Below are positions 53,683 to 62,984 of a stretch of 64,000 bases of DNA, piece by piece. The notes under the pieces are model-generated. The model did not search any database, had not been told where the DNA came from, and saw only the letters and a list, made by a program, of their open reading frames with translations. The position numbers and the translations under genes were made by a program. The DNA comes from Gordonia polyisoprenivorans NBRC 16320 = JCM 10675 (GTDB lineage Bacteria; Actinomycetota; Actinomycetes; Mycobacteriales; Mycobacteriaceae): assembly GCF_000241325.1 (NCBI RefSeq), contig NZ_BAEI01000039.1, positions 62,001-126,000 on the forward strand, read 5' to 3'. Each line of letters opens with the position of its first letter. Position 1 is the stretch's first letter.

Positions 53683-54748
53683 GATTCGCGGCGCCAGGGG
53701 TCGCACTCGGCGGGGCGTGATCGGCGTCGACGACGAGATCCCACGGGTCGATCCCGTCGTCCAACGCACGTCCGGCAAGCACCCGTGACCAGTACTTCTC
53801 GTCGCCGTGTCGGTCCCGCCAGGCCAGCAGCGCCATGGTGAATCGGCCGAGATGATGTTCGGAGGTGAATCCGATCGCGCCGTGGATCTGATGCGCCCCG
53901 GCGGCCACCTCCCGCGCGGTCGACGAGGCGACGACCTTGGCCGCGGCGATCGTGCCGCCGTGATCGGGGTTCTCGGCCATCTCGACGGCGTGCTCCACCG
54001 CGGCACGGGTTTGTGCGGTCAGCGCCGCCATCGACGCCAGACGTTGCTGGATGGCCTGGAACTTGGACAGCGGTCGACCGAACTGGGTGCGTTGCGACGC
54101 GTGGCGCACCGTGGTCTCGACGATGGTGTCCGCGCAGGCGGACATGGCCACCGCATAGGCCAGCGCGCCACGCAGGCGCAGTTCCGCCGAGTCGACCGGA
54201 GAGTCCGTGAGCTGTTCGACGACCACGGCGTCGAGAGCCACGTCGTCGACGGACGCCCCGAGCAGATCGGTGCCGTGGTAGAGCGTCAGGCCGGGTGCGG
54301 TTCGGGAGACCAGCGCCACCGAGGACGCGAAGTGAACCACGAGGACGTCGGCGTCGCAGGCGTGTACGACGCCGGGCAGCAACCCGTCGAGCACCCATCC
54401 CTCGTCGGTGGAGCGCACGGTGGCGCCCTCTCCGCCCAGGGCGAGTGTCGCGGTGCGCCCGCCGAGGTCGAGCCCCGAGCGTGCGGCCAACCAGGCGGCG
54501 AGGACGGTGTGCTCGATGAGTGGGGTGAGTGCGCCGCTCGCCGCTGCCGCCGACACCACGGTCAGTGCATCGGTGAACTCGCCACCGGTGCCCCCGAGAT
54601 CCTCGTCGATACCGACGCCGGTGAACCCCGCATCGGTCAGCGCCGCCCAGACCCCGGTGTCGATCGTGGTGGCCGGTGTCGTGGTGTCTGGGCCGACGCG
54701 CTCGATCACCGCGGTCACCGCCGCATGCAGCTCGGCGTCCCCGATCAC
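53678..54748 (-). CDS. acyl-CoA dehydrogenase, small partner of a FadE pair
   Basis: This 356-residue acyl-CoA dehydrogenase-fold protein shows DAGFTGVGIDEDLGGTGGEF, RTQFGRPLSKFQAIQQRLAS and a C-terminal QIHGAIGFTSEHHLGRF. The substrate-side blocks are degenerate, as in the non-catalytic subunits of actinobacterial alpha2beta2 steroid dehydrogenases. The GTG start overlaps the stop of the next FadE gene (GTGA), which supports a heteromeric pair. Its number within the fadE26-33 set cannot be fixed here. Confidence 0.85.
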   Translation of the reverse strand: MIGDAELHAAVTAVIERVGPDTTTPATTIDTGVWAALTDAGFTGVGIDEDLGGTGGEFTDALTVVSAAAASGALTPLIEHTVLAAWLAARSGLDLGGRTATLALGGEGATVRSTDEGWVLDGLLPGVVHACDADVLVVHFASSVALVSRTAPGLTLYHGTDLLGASVDDVALDAVVVEQLTDSPVDSAELRLRGALAYAVAMSACADTIVETTVRHASQRTQFGRPLSKFQAIQQRLASMAALTAQTRAAVEHAVEMAENPDHGGTIAAAKVVASSTAREVAAGAHQIHGAIGFTSEHHLGRFTMALLAWRDRHGDEKYWSRVLAGRALDDGIDPWDLVVDADHAPPSATPGAANL

Positions 54749-55881
54749 CGCAATCCCATTCCTCTGGCCACGATTCCACGCAGGATCTCGTTGGTACCGC
54801 CGCGAAGTGTGAAGGCGGGAGTGTGGCGCATCGCGGTCGCCAGCAGGGTGGCGAAGGGGTTCGCATCGCTGACCCGCGCCACGGTGTCCGACGAGGATCG
54901 GATGGCCTCGACGACGTCACCCTCGAACTGCGAGCCGATGTCCTTGACCATCGCGGCCAGCACATCGGGTGCGCCGCCCTCGGCGAGTTCGGCGGCCACC
55001 TGCAACGACATCCGGCGCAACGCCCACGCACGGGCGGTCAGCGTTCCCAGGGTGATCCGCTGCTCGTCGGACGCTCCGACTCTGCGCAACTCGTCGGCCC
55101 ACGCCCGCAGCAGCGGCATCGTCGACAGGTATCGTTCCGGGCCGGAGCGTTCAAAAGCCAACTCGCTCATCACTTGTTTCCATCCCGCGCCGCGTTCGCC
55201 GAGTAGTGCCCCGGTGCCGACGTTCGCGTCGTGGAAGATCACCTCGTTGAAGTGGGCGCCGCCGTCGATGCTGCGCAAGGGGCGGATCTCGATGTCGGGG
55301 TGGGGAAGATCGACGATCAGCTGGGACAGTCCGGACTGGCGGTCGGCGGGTGTGCCGTCGGTGCGGGCCAACAACACCATCGCGTGCGCGACGTGGGCGC
55401 CGGTGGTCCACACCTTGGTGCCGCTGATCCGCCACGACCCGTCGTCGGTGCGCACCGCGCGGGTCCGTACCGAGGCGAGGTCGGAGCCTGCGTCGGGCTC
55501 ACTCATGCCGATCGCGAAATAAGTTGTACCCGAGCATATTCCGGGAAGATAGCGTTGCCGCTGGCGTTCGGTGCCGTGGGCGAGGATGCCCGGCGCCATC
55601 TGCCGGTCGGCGATCCAGTGCGCCGCGACCGGAGCCCCGGCGGCGAGGAGTTCTTCGGTGATGACGAATCGTTCGACCGCGCTGCGGCCGCGGCCACCGT
55701 ACCGCTCGGGCATCGTCATGCCCAGCCAGCCGTGCCGGCCGAGGCGTGCACTGAACGCCGGGTCGAATCCGCTCATCCAGCTGTCGCAGGCCGGGACGAA
55801 GGTGCCGGCATCGAGTTCGGCGGTCAGGAACTCACGCACCTCGTGGCGCAGCGTGTCGATACTCGGCTGGTCGGTGCCCAC
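54745..55881 (-). CDS. acyl-CoA dehydrogenase, main subunit of a FadE pair
   Basis: This 378-residue acyl-CoA dehydrogenase has IGMSEPDAGSDLASVRTRAV, GTKVWTTGAHVAHAMVLLAR, SELAFERSGPERYL and the C-terminal TLRGGTNEILRGIVARGMGL. It should form an alpha2beta2 enzyme with the overlapping downstream FadE and dehydrogenate a CoA-linked steroid intermediate. It starts with GTG at 55881 and is divergent from hsaE, with two KstR boxes between. The exact substrate is unknown. Confidence 0.87.
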   Translation of the reverse strand: MGTDQPSIDTLRHEVREFLTAELDAGTFVPACDSWMSGFDPAFSARLGRHGWLGMTMPERYGGRGRSAVERFVITEELLAAGAPVAAHWIADRQMAPGILAHGTERQRQRYLPGICSGTTYFAIGMSEPDAGSDLASVRTRAVRTDDGSWRISGTKVWTTGAHVAHAMVLLARTDGTPADRQSGLSQLIVDLPHPDIEIRPLRSIDGGAHFNEVIFHDANVGTGALLGERGAGWKQVMSELAFERSGPERYLSTMPLLRAWADELRRVGASDEQRITLGTLTARAWALRRMSLQVAAELAEGGAPDVLAAMVKDIGSQFEGDVVEAIRSSSDTVARVSDANPFATLLATAMRHTPAFTLRGGTNEILRGIVARGMGLR

Positions 55882-55928
55882 GGTCGAACGGTAGCACCGG
55901 ACCGGACCGAGGAGTCCTCCCGGAAACC

Positions 55929-55942
55929 TGGAACATGTTCTA
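55929..55942. promoter_or_regulatory. KstR box in the fadE/hsaE divergent region (1)
   Basis: TGGAACATGTTCTA fits TnnAACnnGTTnnA fully. It lies 48 bp before the leftward fadE start and is paired with a second site whose centre is 17 bp away. Confidence 0.78.
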
Positions 55943-55945
55943 AAC

Positions 55946-55959
55946 TAGAACACGTTCAT
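55946..55959. promoter_or_regulatory. KstR-like box in the fadE/hsaE divergent region (2)
   Basis: TAGAACACGTTCAT matches the KstR consensus except at the last base and lies 21 bp before hsaE. With the neighbouring site it would control both the FadE pair and hsaEGF. Confidence 0.65.
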
Positions 55960-55979
55960 TCCACGGAAGTGAGGCTCTC

Positions 55980-56768
55980 ATGGCGGTTGACCAGGCAATC
56001 CGCGAGCGGATCGCCGCTGATCTGTGGACCGCGGAGCGGACCGCGACGGCGATCGGCCGACCCACCGATGCCCACCCGGAACTCGATGTCGTCGACGCCT
56101 ACGAGATCCAGCTGATCAACATCCGCAAGCGCCTCGACGCCGGTGCGAAGGTCGCCGGGCACAAGGTCGGGCTGGCATCGGAGGCCATGCAGAAGATGAT
56201 GAACGTCGACGAGCCCGACTACGGGCATCTGCTCGACGAGATGCAGTACCACGAAGCCACCCCGATCGACACCGCGACGCTGTGTTTCCCGCGGGTGGAG
56301 GTGGAGGTGGGGTTCATCCTGGGCAAGGATCTGCCCGGTGCGGGATGCACCAACGACGACGTGATCGATGCCGTCGAGTGGGTGGTGCCGTCGATCGAGC
56401 TGATCGATTCGCGGATCACCGATTGGCAGATCACGTTGTGCGACACCATCGCCGACAACGCATCGTCGTGCGGCTGGATTCTCGGCACCGAACGGGTGGC
56501 GATCACCGACATCGACACCGGTGACATCGACGCGGTCTTGCACCGCAACGGCGAGGTCGTCGCGAAGGGCAATTCGTCTGCGGTGCTGGGCCATCCGTTG
56601 AACGCGGTGAGCTGGCTGGCGCGCAAGGTGGAGTCCTTCGGGGTGCGACTACGCAAGGGGGATGTGATCCTGCCGGGCACCGCGACACGGGCGTTCGACG
56701 TCGGACCGGGTGATCACGTCGTCGCCGAGTTCGCCGGACTCGGCAGCGTCACCCTCGATTTCACCTGA
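55980..56768 (+). CDS. hsaE: 2-hydroxyhexa-2,4-dienoate hydratase
   Basis: This 262-residue member of the 2-keto-4-pentenoate hydratase/fumarylacetoacetase-like fold has [33 protein letters not shown] with the metal-binding Glu residues, and [17 protein letters not shown]. HsaE hydrates 2-hydroxyhexa-2,4-dienoate, released from steroid ring A, to 4-hydroxy-2-oxohexanoate. The ATG follows GTGAGG. It is first in the hsaE-hsaG-hsaF operon. Confidence 0.92.
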   Translation: MAVDQAIRERIAADLWTAERTATAIGRPTDAHPELDVVDAYEIQLINIRKRLDAGAKVAGHKVGLASEAMQKMMNVDEPDYGHLLDEMQYHEATPIDTATLCFPRVEVEVGFILGKDLPGAGCTNDDVIDAVEWVVPSIELIDSRITDWQITLCDTIADNASSCGWILGTERVAITDIDTGDIDAVLHRNGEVVAKGNSSAVLGHPLNAVSWLARKVESFGVRLRKGDVILPGTATRAFDVGPGDHVVAEFAGLGSVTLDFT

Positions 56769-56808
56769 CCAACAACAATTTTCGACAACACTCTCAGAGG
56801 AGGCGCAG

Positions 56809-57714
56809 GTGGCAGCCAAGCTGACCGCGGCGATCATCGGGTCGGGCAACATCGGTACCGACCTGATGTACAAGCTGGAACGATCCGAGGTGATCGCTCC
56901 CCGATGGATGGTCGGGATCGATGCCGACTCGGAGGGCATGAAGCGGGCCGCCGACCACGGGCTCATCACGATGAGCGGCGGCGCCGACGAGTTGCTCTCG
57001 TCGTCGGAGAAACCGGACCTGATCTTCGAGGCGACGTCGGCCTATGTGCACCGCGAATACGCGCCGCGATACGAGCAAGCGGGTATCACCGCGGTCGACC
57101 TGACGCCGGCGGCGGTGGGCCCGGCAGTGGTGCCGCCGGCCAATCTGCGCGAGCACCTCGACGCACCGAACACCAACATGATCACCTGCGGTGGGCAGGC
57201 GACGATCCCGATGGTCCACGCGGTGTCCTCGGTGGTGCCGGTGCCCTACGCCGAGATCGTCGCATCGGTCGCATCGGTGTCGGCAGGTCCGGGGACGCGG
57301 GCCAACATCGACGAGTTCACCCGGACCACATCGAAGGGAATCGAGACGATCGGCGGTGCCGCGCGCGGCAAGGCGATCATCATCCTCAATCCGGCCGATC
57401 CGCCGATGATCATGCGCGACACCATCTTCTGCGCCATCCCCGATGACGCCGACACCGATGCCATCGCCGAGTCGATCCACAAGCGGGAGAAAGAGATCCA
57501 GGCCTACGTGCCCGGCTATCGACTACTGCAGGACCCGCAGTTCGATCCGCCGAGTGTGCTCAACGGCGGCCACGCCCGCGTCTCGATCTTCGTCGAGGTC
57601 GAGGGTGCCGGGGACTTCTTGCCGCCGTACGCCGGCAACCTCGACATCATGACCGCCGCAGCCACCAAGGTCGGCGAGGAAATCGCGAAGCAGAAGTTGG
57701 GGGTTTCGGCATGA
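56809..57714 (+). CDS. hsaG: acylating aldehyde dehydrogenase (propanal/acetaldehyde)
   Basis: This 301-residue CoA-acylating aldehyde dehydrogenase has the NAD motif [15 protein letters not shown] at the start and catalytic Cys127 in [12 protein letters not shown]. It converts propanal, channelled from HsaF, to propionyl-CoA. I chose the GTG at 56809 because GAGGAGG precedes it and the length matches HsaG; the frame is open earlier, inside hsaE. The stop overlaps the hsaF start (ATGA), consistent with their physical complex. Confidence 0.93.
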   Translation: MAAKLTAAIIGSGNIGTDLMYKLERSEVIAPRWMVGIDADSEGMKRAADHGLITMSGGADELLSSSEKPDLIFEATSAYVHREYAPRYEQAGITAVDLTPAAVGPAVVPPANLREHLDAPNTNMITCGGQATIPMVHAVSSVVPVPYAEIVASVASVSAGPGTRANIDEFTRTTSKGIETIGGAARGKAIIILNPADPPMIMRDTIFCAIPDDADTDAIAESIHKREKEIQAYVPGYRLLQDPQFDPPSVLNGGHARVSIFVEVEGAGDFLPPYAGNLDIMTAAATKVGEEIAKQKLGVSA

Positions 57715-58787
57715 GCACACCGACGATGGACCTGATGGCCAACGCCCGCAAGTACTCCGCGGATCTCGACATCCGGATCACCGACTCGTCGCTGCGCGAC
57801 GGAAGTCATCACAAGCGTCACCAGTTCACCACCGACGAGGTACAGGCGATCGTCGGTGCCCTCGACGACGCGGGTGTGCCGGTCATCGAGGTCACCCACG
57901 GTGACGGTCTCGGCGGATCGTCGTTCAATTACGGCTTCTCCAAAACACCTGAACAGCAGCTGATCTCCGCGGCCGCCGAGACGGCCAAGCGGGCGAAGAT
58001 CGCGTTCCTGATGTTGCCGGGTCTCGGTACCAAGGACGACATCCGCGCCGCGCAGGACAACGGTGGCCAGATCTGCCGCATCGCCACGCACTGCACCGAG
58101 GCCGACGTGTCGATCCAGCACTTCGGACTGGCCCGCGAACTCGGGCTCGAGACCGTCGGCTTCCTGATGATGAGTCACAGTCAGCCACCGGAAGTGCTTG
58201 CCGCCCAGGCGCGGATCATGGCCGACGCGGGCTGTCAGTGCGTCTACGTCGTCGACTCGGCGGGCGCGCTGGTGCTCGAGGATGTCACCGTCCGGGTGCA
58301 GGCGCTCGTCGCCGAACTCGGCGACGACGCGCAGGTCGGTTTCCACGGGCACGAGAATCTCGATATCGCCGTGGCCAATTCGATCAACGCGGTGCGCGCC
58401 GGAGCCCAGCAGATCGACGGGTCCATCCGGCGCTTCGGAGCCGGCGCCGGGAACACGCCCACCGAGGCGTTCGTCGGGGTGTGCGACAAACTCGGCATCA
58501 CCACCGGCGTGGACTTCATGAAGATCGCCGACGCGGCGCAGGACGTGGTGCGCCCGGCGATGCCCTCGGAGTGCCTGGTCGACCGATCGGCGATGATGAT
58601 GGGCTACGCGGGCTGCTACAGCTCGTTTCTCAAGCACGCCGAGGGCCACGCCGAACGCTACGGCGTCTCCGCTGCGGAGATCCTCATCGAGGCCGGCAAC
58701 CGCAAACTCGTCGGCGGCCAGGAAGACCAACTCATCGACATCGCCCTCGAGCTCAAGAAGAAGGCCGACGCCAACGCCGGTGTGTAG
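57711..58787 (+). CDS. hsaF: 4-hydroxy-2-oxovalerate/oxohexanoate aldolase
   Basis: This 358-residue HMGL-like TIM-barrel aldolase has [17 protein letters not shown] with the catalytic Arg and metal Asp, and [13 protein letters not shown] with the metal His pair. It splits 4-hydroxy-2-oxohexanoate to pyruvate and propanal. It overlaps hsaG by four bases, and the C-terminus ([21 protein letters not shown]) is the dimer/channel region in related enzymes. A hairpin repeat 34 bp downstream probably ends the operon. Confidence 0.94.
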   Translation: MSTPTMDLMANARKYSADLDIRITDSSLRDGSHHKRHQFTTDEVQAIVGALDDAGVPVIEVTHGDGLGGSSFNYGFSKTPEQQLISAAAETAKRAKIAFLMLPGLGTKDDIRAAQDNGGQICRIATHCTEADVSIQHFGLARELGLETVGFLMMSHSQPPEVLAAQARIMADAGCQCVYVVDSAGALVLEDVTVRVQALVAELGDDAQVGFHGHENLDIAVANSINAVRAGAQQIDGSIRRFGAGAGNTPTEAFVGVCDKLGITTGVDFMKIADAAQDVVRPAMPSECLVDRSAMMMGYAGCYSSFLKHAEGHAERYGVSAAEILIEAGNRKLVGGQEDQLIDIALELKKKADANAGV

Positions 58788-58811
58788 CGGGCTTGCGAAG
58801 TCAACATCGAA

Positions 58812-58864
58812 ACGCGGCCTGAACTCGTAGACGCGGTCTTTGCACGGACCGCGTCCACGAGTTC
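58812..58864. repeat. 53-bp direct repeat, copy 1, with terminator-like hairpin
   Basis: The element is 51/53 identical to 59857-59909 in the same orientation. It contains an 18-bp inverted repeat with one mismatch (GAACTCGTAGACGCGGTC at 58821-58838, loop of 8, right arm 58847-58864). It lies 24 bp behind hsaF and 14 bp before the end of the pseudogene, so it can act as a terminator in both directions. Confidence 0.85.
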
Positions 58865-58878
58865 GCACGGCATGTACT

Positions 58879-59809
58879 TCACGCTGCCATCAAGGCGAAG
58901 TGGGTCAGCCACCGACGGATGCGGGTGACGACGGTCCCGGCTTCGAGGTCGGCCCACACCCAGCGGATGACCATGATGCCTTGGGCGCGTAAGCGGTCTT
59001 CGCGAATCTTTTCGCGGGTGACGGCGTCGGCCGCATCCTCTCCTGGCCGTAAGTGCTTCTGATACTTGACTTTTCCGTCGAACTCGCCGACGAGGACTCC
59101 ACTCCAATCGAAGTCGGTCCGGGCGATCTCGTTGCCCTCCGCGTCGTAGAAGCGGTGCTGGAGCCGTGCCGAGGGAATGCCGGCTTCGATCATCTGTGCT
59201 CGGCTCCTCCGACTCGCCGGGGCTTTCAGCGTTGCCGTCGGCGTGATGCAGAGCGCGCCGCGCGACGCCGACCCCACGTCGAACCCCGCGCAGCAACGAC
59301 TCCATCGTCGCCCGATCGGCGCCGGCACGCAGCGCCGCGTCGAAGACTGCAAGTGCCCCGGCGAATCCCGCCGTGGTGGTGCACGCCACGTCGACGGCCA
59401 CGTACTCAATACCTGGAACGATGACGCCGTCGATCTCGATGAGGTGGTCGGGAGGAACGATGCCGACGTGGTTGTGTCGCGTCGCTGTTCGTCCGCCACC
59501 GCGAGCGCGGCCGGTGGTCGTGTGGATGCGGCGGAAGTTGGGTGAGAGCATCGGCAGCCGGTGCAGTGCGGCAGCGGATTGGTGGCTGGGTACCGACTCG
59601 TCAAATCGTCCAAGGCGGCTGGTGGCGATGACGGCCAAGCGATGGATTTCGGCGCGTTCACGGTGCTGCGCGGGGATGTAGGCGCCTCTTACCAGTTGGG
59701 TGATTTCGCCGTGGCTGCGTGCTCTGGCGAGATCGGTGTCGGTGAAACCGGCCGTAAGGCAGGCGTGTCGGTAGATGATGTCATGTTCGTCTGTGGGAAA
59801 GCGTGTCAT
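58879..59809 (-). pseudogene. frameshifted AbiEi/DUF559-type protein gene
   Basis: The N-terminal part reads from the ATG at 59809 (MTRFPTDEHDIIYRHACLTA) through a winged-helix AbiEi-like region (LVRGAYIPA, HQSAAALHRLPML, VDVACTTTAGFAGALAVFDA) to about 59210. The C-terminal part is in another frame from about 59205 to 58879 and carries the nuclease-like DUF559 pattern (DFDWSGVLVGEFDGKVKYQK, REKIREDRLRAQGIMVIRWVW). Removing one G in the GGAGGAG stretch near 59205-59211 would join the two into a normal protein of about 309 residues. It is a pseudogene, or a sequencing error. Such genes are common orphan antitoxin-like genes in actinobacteria. Confidence 0.75.
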
Positions 59810-59856
59810 GCAGGGTTGGACGCACGAGGGGACGGATCGGCTCCATCGACACCAAG

Positions 59857-59909
59857 ACGCGGCCTGAACTCGTAGACGCGGTCTTTGCACGGGCCGCGTT
59901 CACGAGTTC
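59857..59909. repeat. 53-bp direct repeat, copy 2
   Basis: This is the second copy of the 58812-58864 element, with two substitutions that weaken the right arm of the hairpin (59866-59883 against 59892-59909). It lies between the pseudogene start and the end of the VOC gene, so the two copies bracket the pseudogene with about one kilobase between them. Confidence 0.85.
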
Positions 59910-59944
59910 ATGCCGCGCCGGGCAGGCGCCGCCCGATCCGTCGC

Positions 59945-60748
59945 CTACATCCCGGCCGGCGGGTGGCCGAGGCAGATCATCGCGCCGAACGGGTCCTTGA
60001 TGACGGCGAGGGTGCCGTACGGGGTGTCCTCGCCGGGCATGACGATCTCACCGCCGAGACCGGCGGCCTGTGCGACGGTCGCGGCGACGTCGTCGACGCA
60101 GATGTAGATCTGCCAGAACGACGGGGCGTCGCCGAACAGTCCGGTGGCGTCCATGACGCCGGCGTACGCGGTCTCCCCGAAGAACAGCTGCGAGTAGCGC
60201 AGCGGCCCGCCGGGGGCGACCTCCTGACCGGTGTTGTCGATGACGGTGTCGGCGCGGGCGCCAACGGTCTCGGTGTAGAACGCGAGTGAGGCCGGGTAGT
60301 CGCGGGTGGCGAGTTCGAACCAGTAGGGCGCTCCGTGCACACCCCACTCGGTGAAACCATGATGCTGGTTGGGCTTCCAGAACCCGATGACGGCTCCGGC
60401 GTTGTCGACGGTGACCATCATGGTGCCCTCCTCGCCGACTGCCATGGGCGGCACCATGATCGAACCACCCGCGGCTTCGACGTTCTTGACGGTGGTCTCC
60501 GGGTCATCGGTACGCAGGTAGAGCGACCAGATGTCGGACGGGCCACCACCTTCGGCCATGTACGGACTGAGCCCGGCGACGCGTTTGCCGTGCAGGGTGA
60601 AGTTCTGATAGCCGCCGAACTCCTCGCGTGGTGGACCTTCGACCTCCCAGCCGAAGAGGGCCTGGTAGAACTCGGCGGCCTTCGCCGGCTCGCTGCTCAT
60701 CAGGTCGAACCAGATCGGTGCGCCCACGGGGGCGGAATATGCGGTCAT
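59945..60748 (-). CDS. two-domain VOC-superfamily (glyoxalase/dioxygenase-fold) protein
   Basis: This 267-residue protein is two tandem VOC modules (about 8-125 and 140-262), shown by PIWFDLMSSEPAKAAEFYQALFGWE (shown in part) and PYWFELATRDYPASLAFYTETVG. It resembles the 27-kDa CFP-30B-type antigens of mycobacteria and the hydroxylase-like VOC proteins of streptomycetes; no reaction is assigned. I chose the ATG at 60748, with AGGAG six bases upstream. It stands alone beyond the repeat-flanked pseudogene. Confidence 0.85.
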   Translation of the reverse strand: MTAYSAPVGAPIWFDLMSSEPAKAAEFYQALFGWEVEGPPREEFGGYQNFTLHGKRVAGLSPYMAEGGGPSDIWSLYLRTDDPETTVKNVEAAGGSIMVPPMAVGEEGTMMVTVDNAGAVIGFWKPNQHHGFTEWGVHGAPYWFELATRDYPASLAFYTETVGARADTVIDNTGQEVAPGGPLRYSQLFFGETAYAGVMDATGLFGDAPSFWQIYICVDDVAATVAQAAGLGGEIVMPGEDTPYGTLAVIKDPFGAMICLGHPPAGM

Positions 60749-60833
60749 GGTGAACTCCTGTTTCCGATGACGATTGGTGACAGACGATTGGTGCCAGAGG
60801 TGAGACCTCCATCCTCGTCGAAACTCATCGGTG

Positions 60834-61745
60834 TCACGGCCGACCTGCCGATCTCGTGACGTGCGTGAGGAAGTCGCGTGCCGCACCGGCGCGCGGTTCG
60901 TCGCCACCGATCCACACCGCCCGCAGGGCGCGGCGCAGATCGAGCCCGGACACCGGCACGGCGGTGAGCCGACGACCGAGGTCGTCACGTACCGACAGAT
61001 CGGACACGACCGCCGGTCCGGCGCCGGCGATGACCGCCGAGCGTACTGCCGCGGTCGTCGACAACTCGAGCACCGGTTGTGCCCGGGACATGTCGGGGTC
61101 GTGGGCCGCGGCCAGCATGGTGTCCAGGAAGAGTCTTGTCCCGGAACCGGATTCGCGGGTCACCAGCGGGGTGCGGGCCAACTCGTCGGCGCTCACCGCC
61201 GTGCGCCGACGAGTCCACGGATGCCCGGGCGGTACGACGAGCACCAGGGTGTCGTGGGCCACGACGCGACTGCGTACCCCGGGGGCCACCTGCGGGCCCT
61301 CGACGAAGCCGAGTTCGACGTCGCCGGACCGGACCAGCTCGCAGGCGTGCTCGGAGTTCGTCGCGGTGAACGACACCTTGGGTGCGTGCTCGACGCTCTG
61401 CCCGAACGACACCAACCATTGCGGAAGGAGATGTTCGGCAACTGTCAGACTGGCGGCCAGCCGCAGCTCGTCGCGTCGTTCGCGACGTAGCGCGGCGAGC
61501 CCGGCGTCGAACTCCGAGGCCAGGCCGAGAAGCCGATCAGCCCACTCCGACACCAGGATTCCGGCCTCGGTGGGTGCGGTGCCGGTAGGGGAGCGGGTCA
61601 GCAGCGAGACCCCGAGCGTGGCCTCCAGTGCCCGCATCCGTGCCGACACGGCCTGCTGGGTGATCCCCAACTCGCCTGCGGCGGCGTTGAGGCTGCCGGT
61701 GGTGACCACTGCGAGCAGTGTCTCCACCGAGGGTAGGTCGGGCAT
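60834..61745 (-). CDS. LysR-family transcriptional regulator
   Basis: This regulator of about 303 residues has a helix-turn-helix around 8-60 (TTGSLNAAAGELGITQQAVS) and a LysR substrate domain with LRLAASLTVAEHLLPQWL. The ATG at 61745 or a GTG at 61760 could start it; the ribosome site GGGAGG suits neither well. It is divergent from the TDT transporter, with a dyad GTTACAA-N7-TTGTAAC between, and so probably controls it. Confidence 0.9.
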   Translation of the reverse strand: MPDLPSVETLLAVVTTGSLNAAAGELGITQQAVSARMRALEATLGVSLLTRSPTGTAPTEAGILVSEWADRLLGLASEFDAGLAALRRERRDELRLAASLTVAEHLLPQWLVSFGQSVEHAPKVSFTATNSEHACELVRSGDVELGFVEGPQVAPGVRSRVVAHDTLVLVVPPGHPWTRRRTAVSADELARTPLVTRESGSGTRLFLDTMLAAAHDPDMSRAQPVLELSTTAAVRSAVIAGAGPAVVSDLSVRDDLGRRLTAVPVSGLDLRRALRAVWIGGDEPRAGAARDFLTHVTRSAGRP

Positions 61746-61768
61746 GCGCGGACTCAACACCCTCCCAG

Positions 61769-61789
61769 GTTACAACCATCCGTTGTAAC
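61769..61789. promoter_or_regulatory. LysR-type dyad between the regulator and the TDT transporter
   Basis: GTTACAA, seven bases and TTGTAAC form a perfect 7-7-7 inverted repeat of the T-N11-A type bound by LysR proteins. It lies 24 bp from the regulator ATG and 56 bp from the transporter start. Confidence 0.65.
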
Positions 61790-61844
61790 TCTTGCAGGGA
61801 ATCGCCCTCTACCTGCCGCGACGTCGATCGGCGAGCGTAGGTGC

Positions 61845-62984
61845 ATGACGTTGCGCGAACCACCGGTCCGGACCCACTTCGCCCATGTGCCGCCGAACTG
61901 GTTCGCGACGGTGATGGGCACCGGCATCCTCGCCGTCGCCGCGCACGGGCTCGGCCACGGCACACTGCTGACCGCGCTGTCGATCGTGTTCTGGTTGCTC
62001 GCGTGCCTCGTCTACCTCGGGGTGATCGCCGCGACCGTCATGCACTGGCGTCGCCACCGCGACGCCGCACGCGCCCACCTGCGGCATCCGGTGATCGCGC
62101 ACTTCTACGGCGCGGTGCCGATGGCGACGCTGACCGTCGGCACGTCGACCCTGGTGGCCGGCGTCCACGTGATCGGGCCGAGCGCCGCGCTCGTCATCGA
62201 CGTCGTGTGCTTCACCCTCGGCACGCTCGGCGGAGTCGCGACGGCACTGTTGATTCCGGCCCGCCACCTCCTCGGCCGAGCGGGGGACCCCGAAGGGCCG
62301 AACCGGCCGGAATCGAACCGGCCGGAACCGTTCGGGGGTTGGCTGATGTCGGTGGTCCCGCCGATGGTGTCGGCATCGGCGGCCGCGGTGCTCGCCGGGG
62401 CGTTCGACGAGCCCGGTGCACGCCGCGCGCTGCTGGTCATCGGGGTCGCGGCCTTCGTGTTCTCGCTGGTCCTCGCCGCGCCGATCGTGGTCTCGGTGAT
62501 CGGTTCCCTGGTGACGCGCGGAACGGGGCCCACCGGCCTGGCACCGACATGGTGGATCGTCCTCGGACCGCTCGGACAATCGGTGACCGCGGCGTGCCTG
62601 CTCGCCCACGTTGCCACCGGGGTGACCGGAGCGGCTACCGCCGGCGTCCTCGGCGCCCTCGCCCACGACTACGCGCTCGCGGTGTGGGCCGCGGCGGTGA
62701 TCTGGATCGTCGTCGCCACCGCCATCACCGCGCGGTCGGTACGCCGCGGACTGCCGTTCGGCCTGACCTGGTGGTCGTTCACCTTCCCGCTGGGCACCTT
62801 CGTGACCGGGTCGTCGGCATTGGCGGCGACCACCGGGCACACGATGTTCGCGGTGATCGCAGGCGCAGGATTCGTTGCCCTGTTCCTGGCCTGGGGGATC
62901 GTCGCGGCCCGGACCGTCGCCGGGATCGTCGACGGTGCGTTGCTCGCCGCCCCCGCAGGAGCGCGTGGCACGCTGGGACGGTGA
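61845..62984 (+). CDS. TDT-family transporter (tellurite-resistance/dicarboxylate, SLAC1-like)
   Basis: This 379-residue protein has about ten hydrophobic helices. It starts with FAHVPPNWFATVMGTGILAV, typical of the TDT family (TehA, malate and sulfite exporters, plant SLAC1). A polar loop after helix 4 contains a tandem repeat (NRPESNRPEP) from a short DNA duplication near 62300-62330. The substrate may be a C4-dicarboxylate, sulfite or another anion. The stop overlaps the next gene start (GTGA). Confidence 0.86.
   Translation: MTLREPPVRTHFAHVPPNWFATVMGTGILAVAAHGLGHGTLLTALSIVFWLLACLVYLGVIAATVMHWRRHRDAARAHLRHPVIAHFYGAVPMATLTVGTSTLVAGVHVIGPSAALVIDVVCFTLGTLGGVATALLIPARHLLGRAGDPEGPNRPESNRPEPFGGWLMSVVPPMVSASAAAVLAGAFDEPGARRALLVIGVAAFVFSLVLAAPIVVSVIGSLVTRGTGPTGLAPTWWIVLGPLGQSVTAACLLAHVATGVTGAATAGVLGALAHDYALAVWAAAVIWIVVATAITARSVRRGLPFGLTWWSFTFPLGTFVTGSSALAATTGHTMFAVIAGAGFVALFLAWGIVAARTVAGIVDGALLAAPAGARGTLGR

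Noticed and set aside
58879..59661. Separate functional gene from the C-terminal frame of the AbiEi/DUF559 locus
   Set aside because: Its first 150 residues are Pro/Arg/Ser-rich shadow sequence; only the part after about 59205 has family similarity, so it is the displaced 3' half of the same gene.
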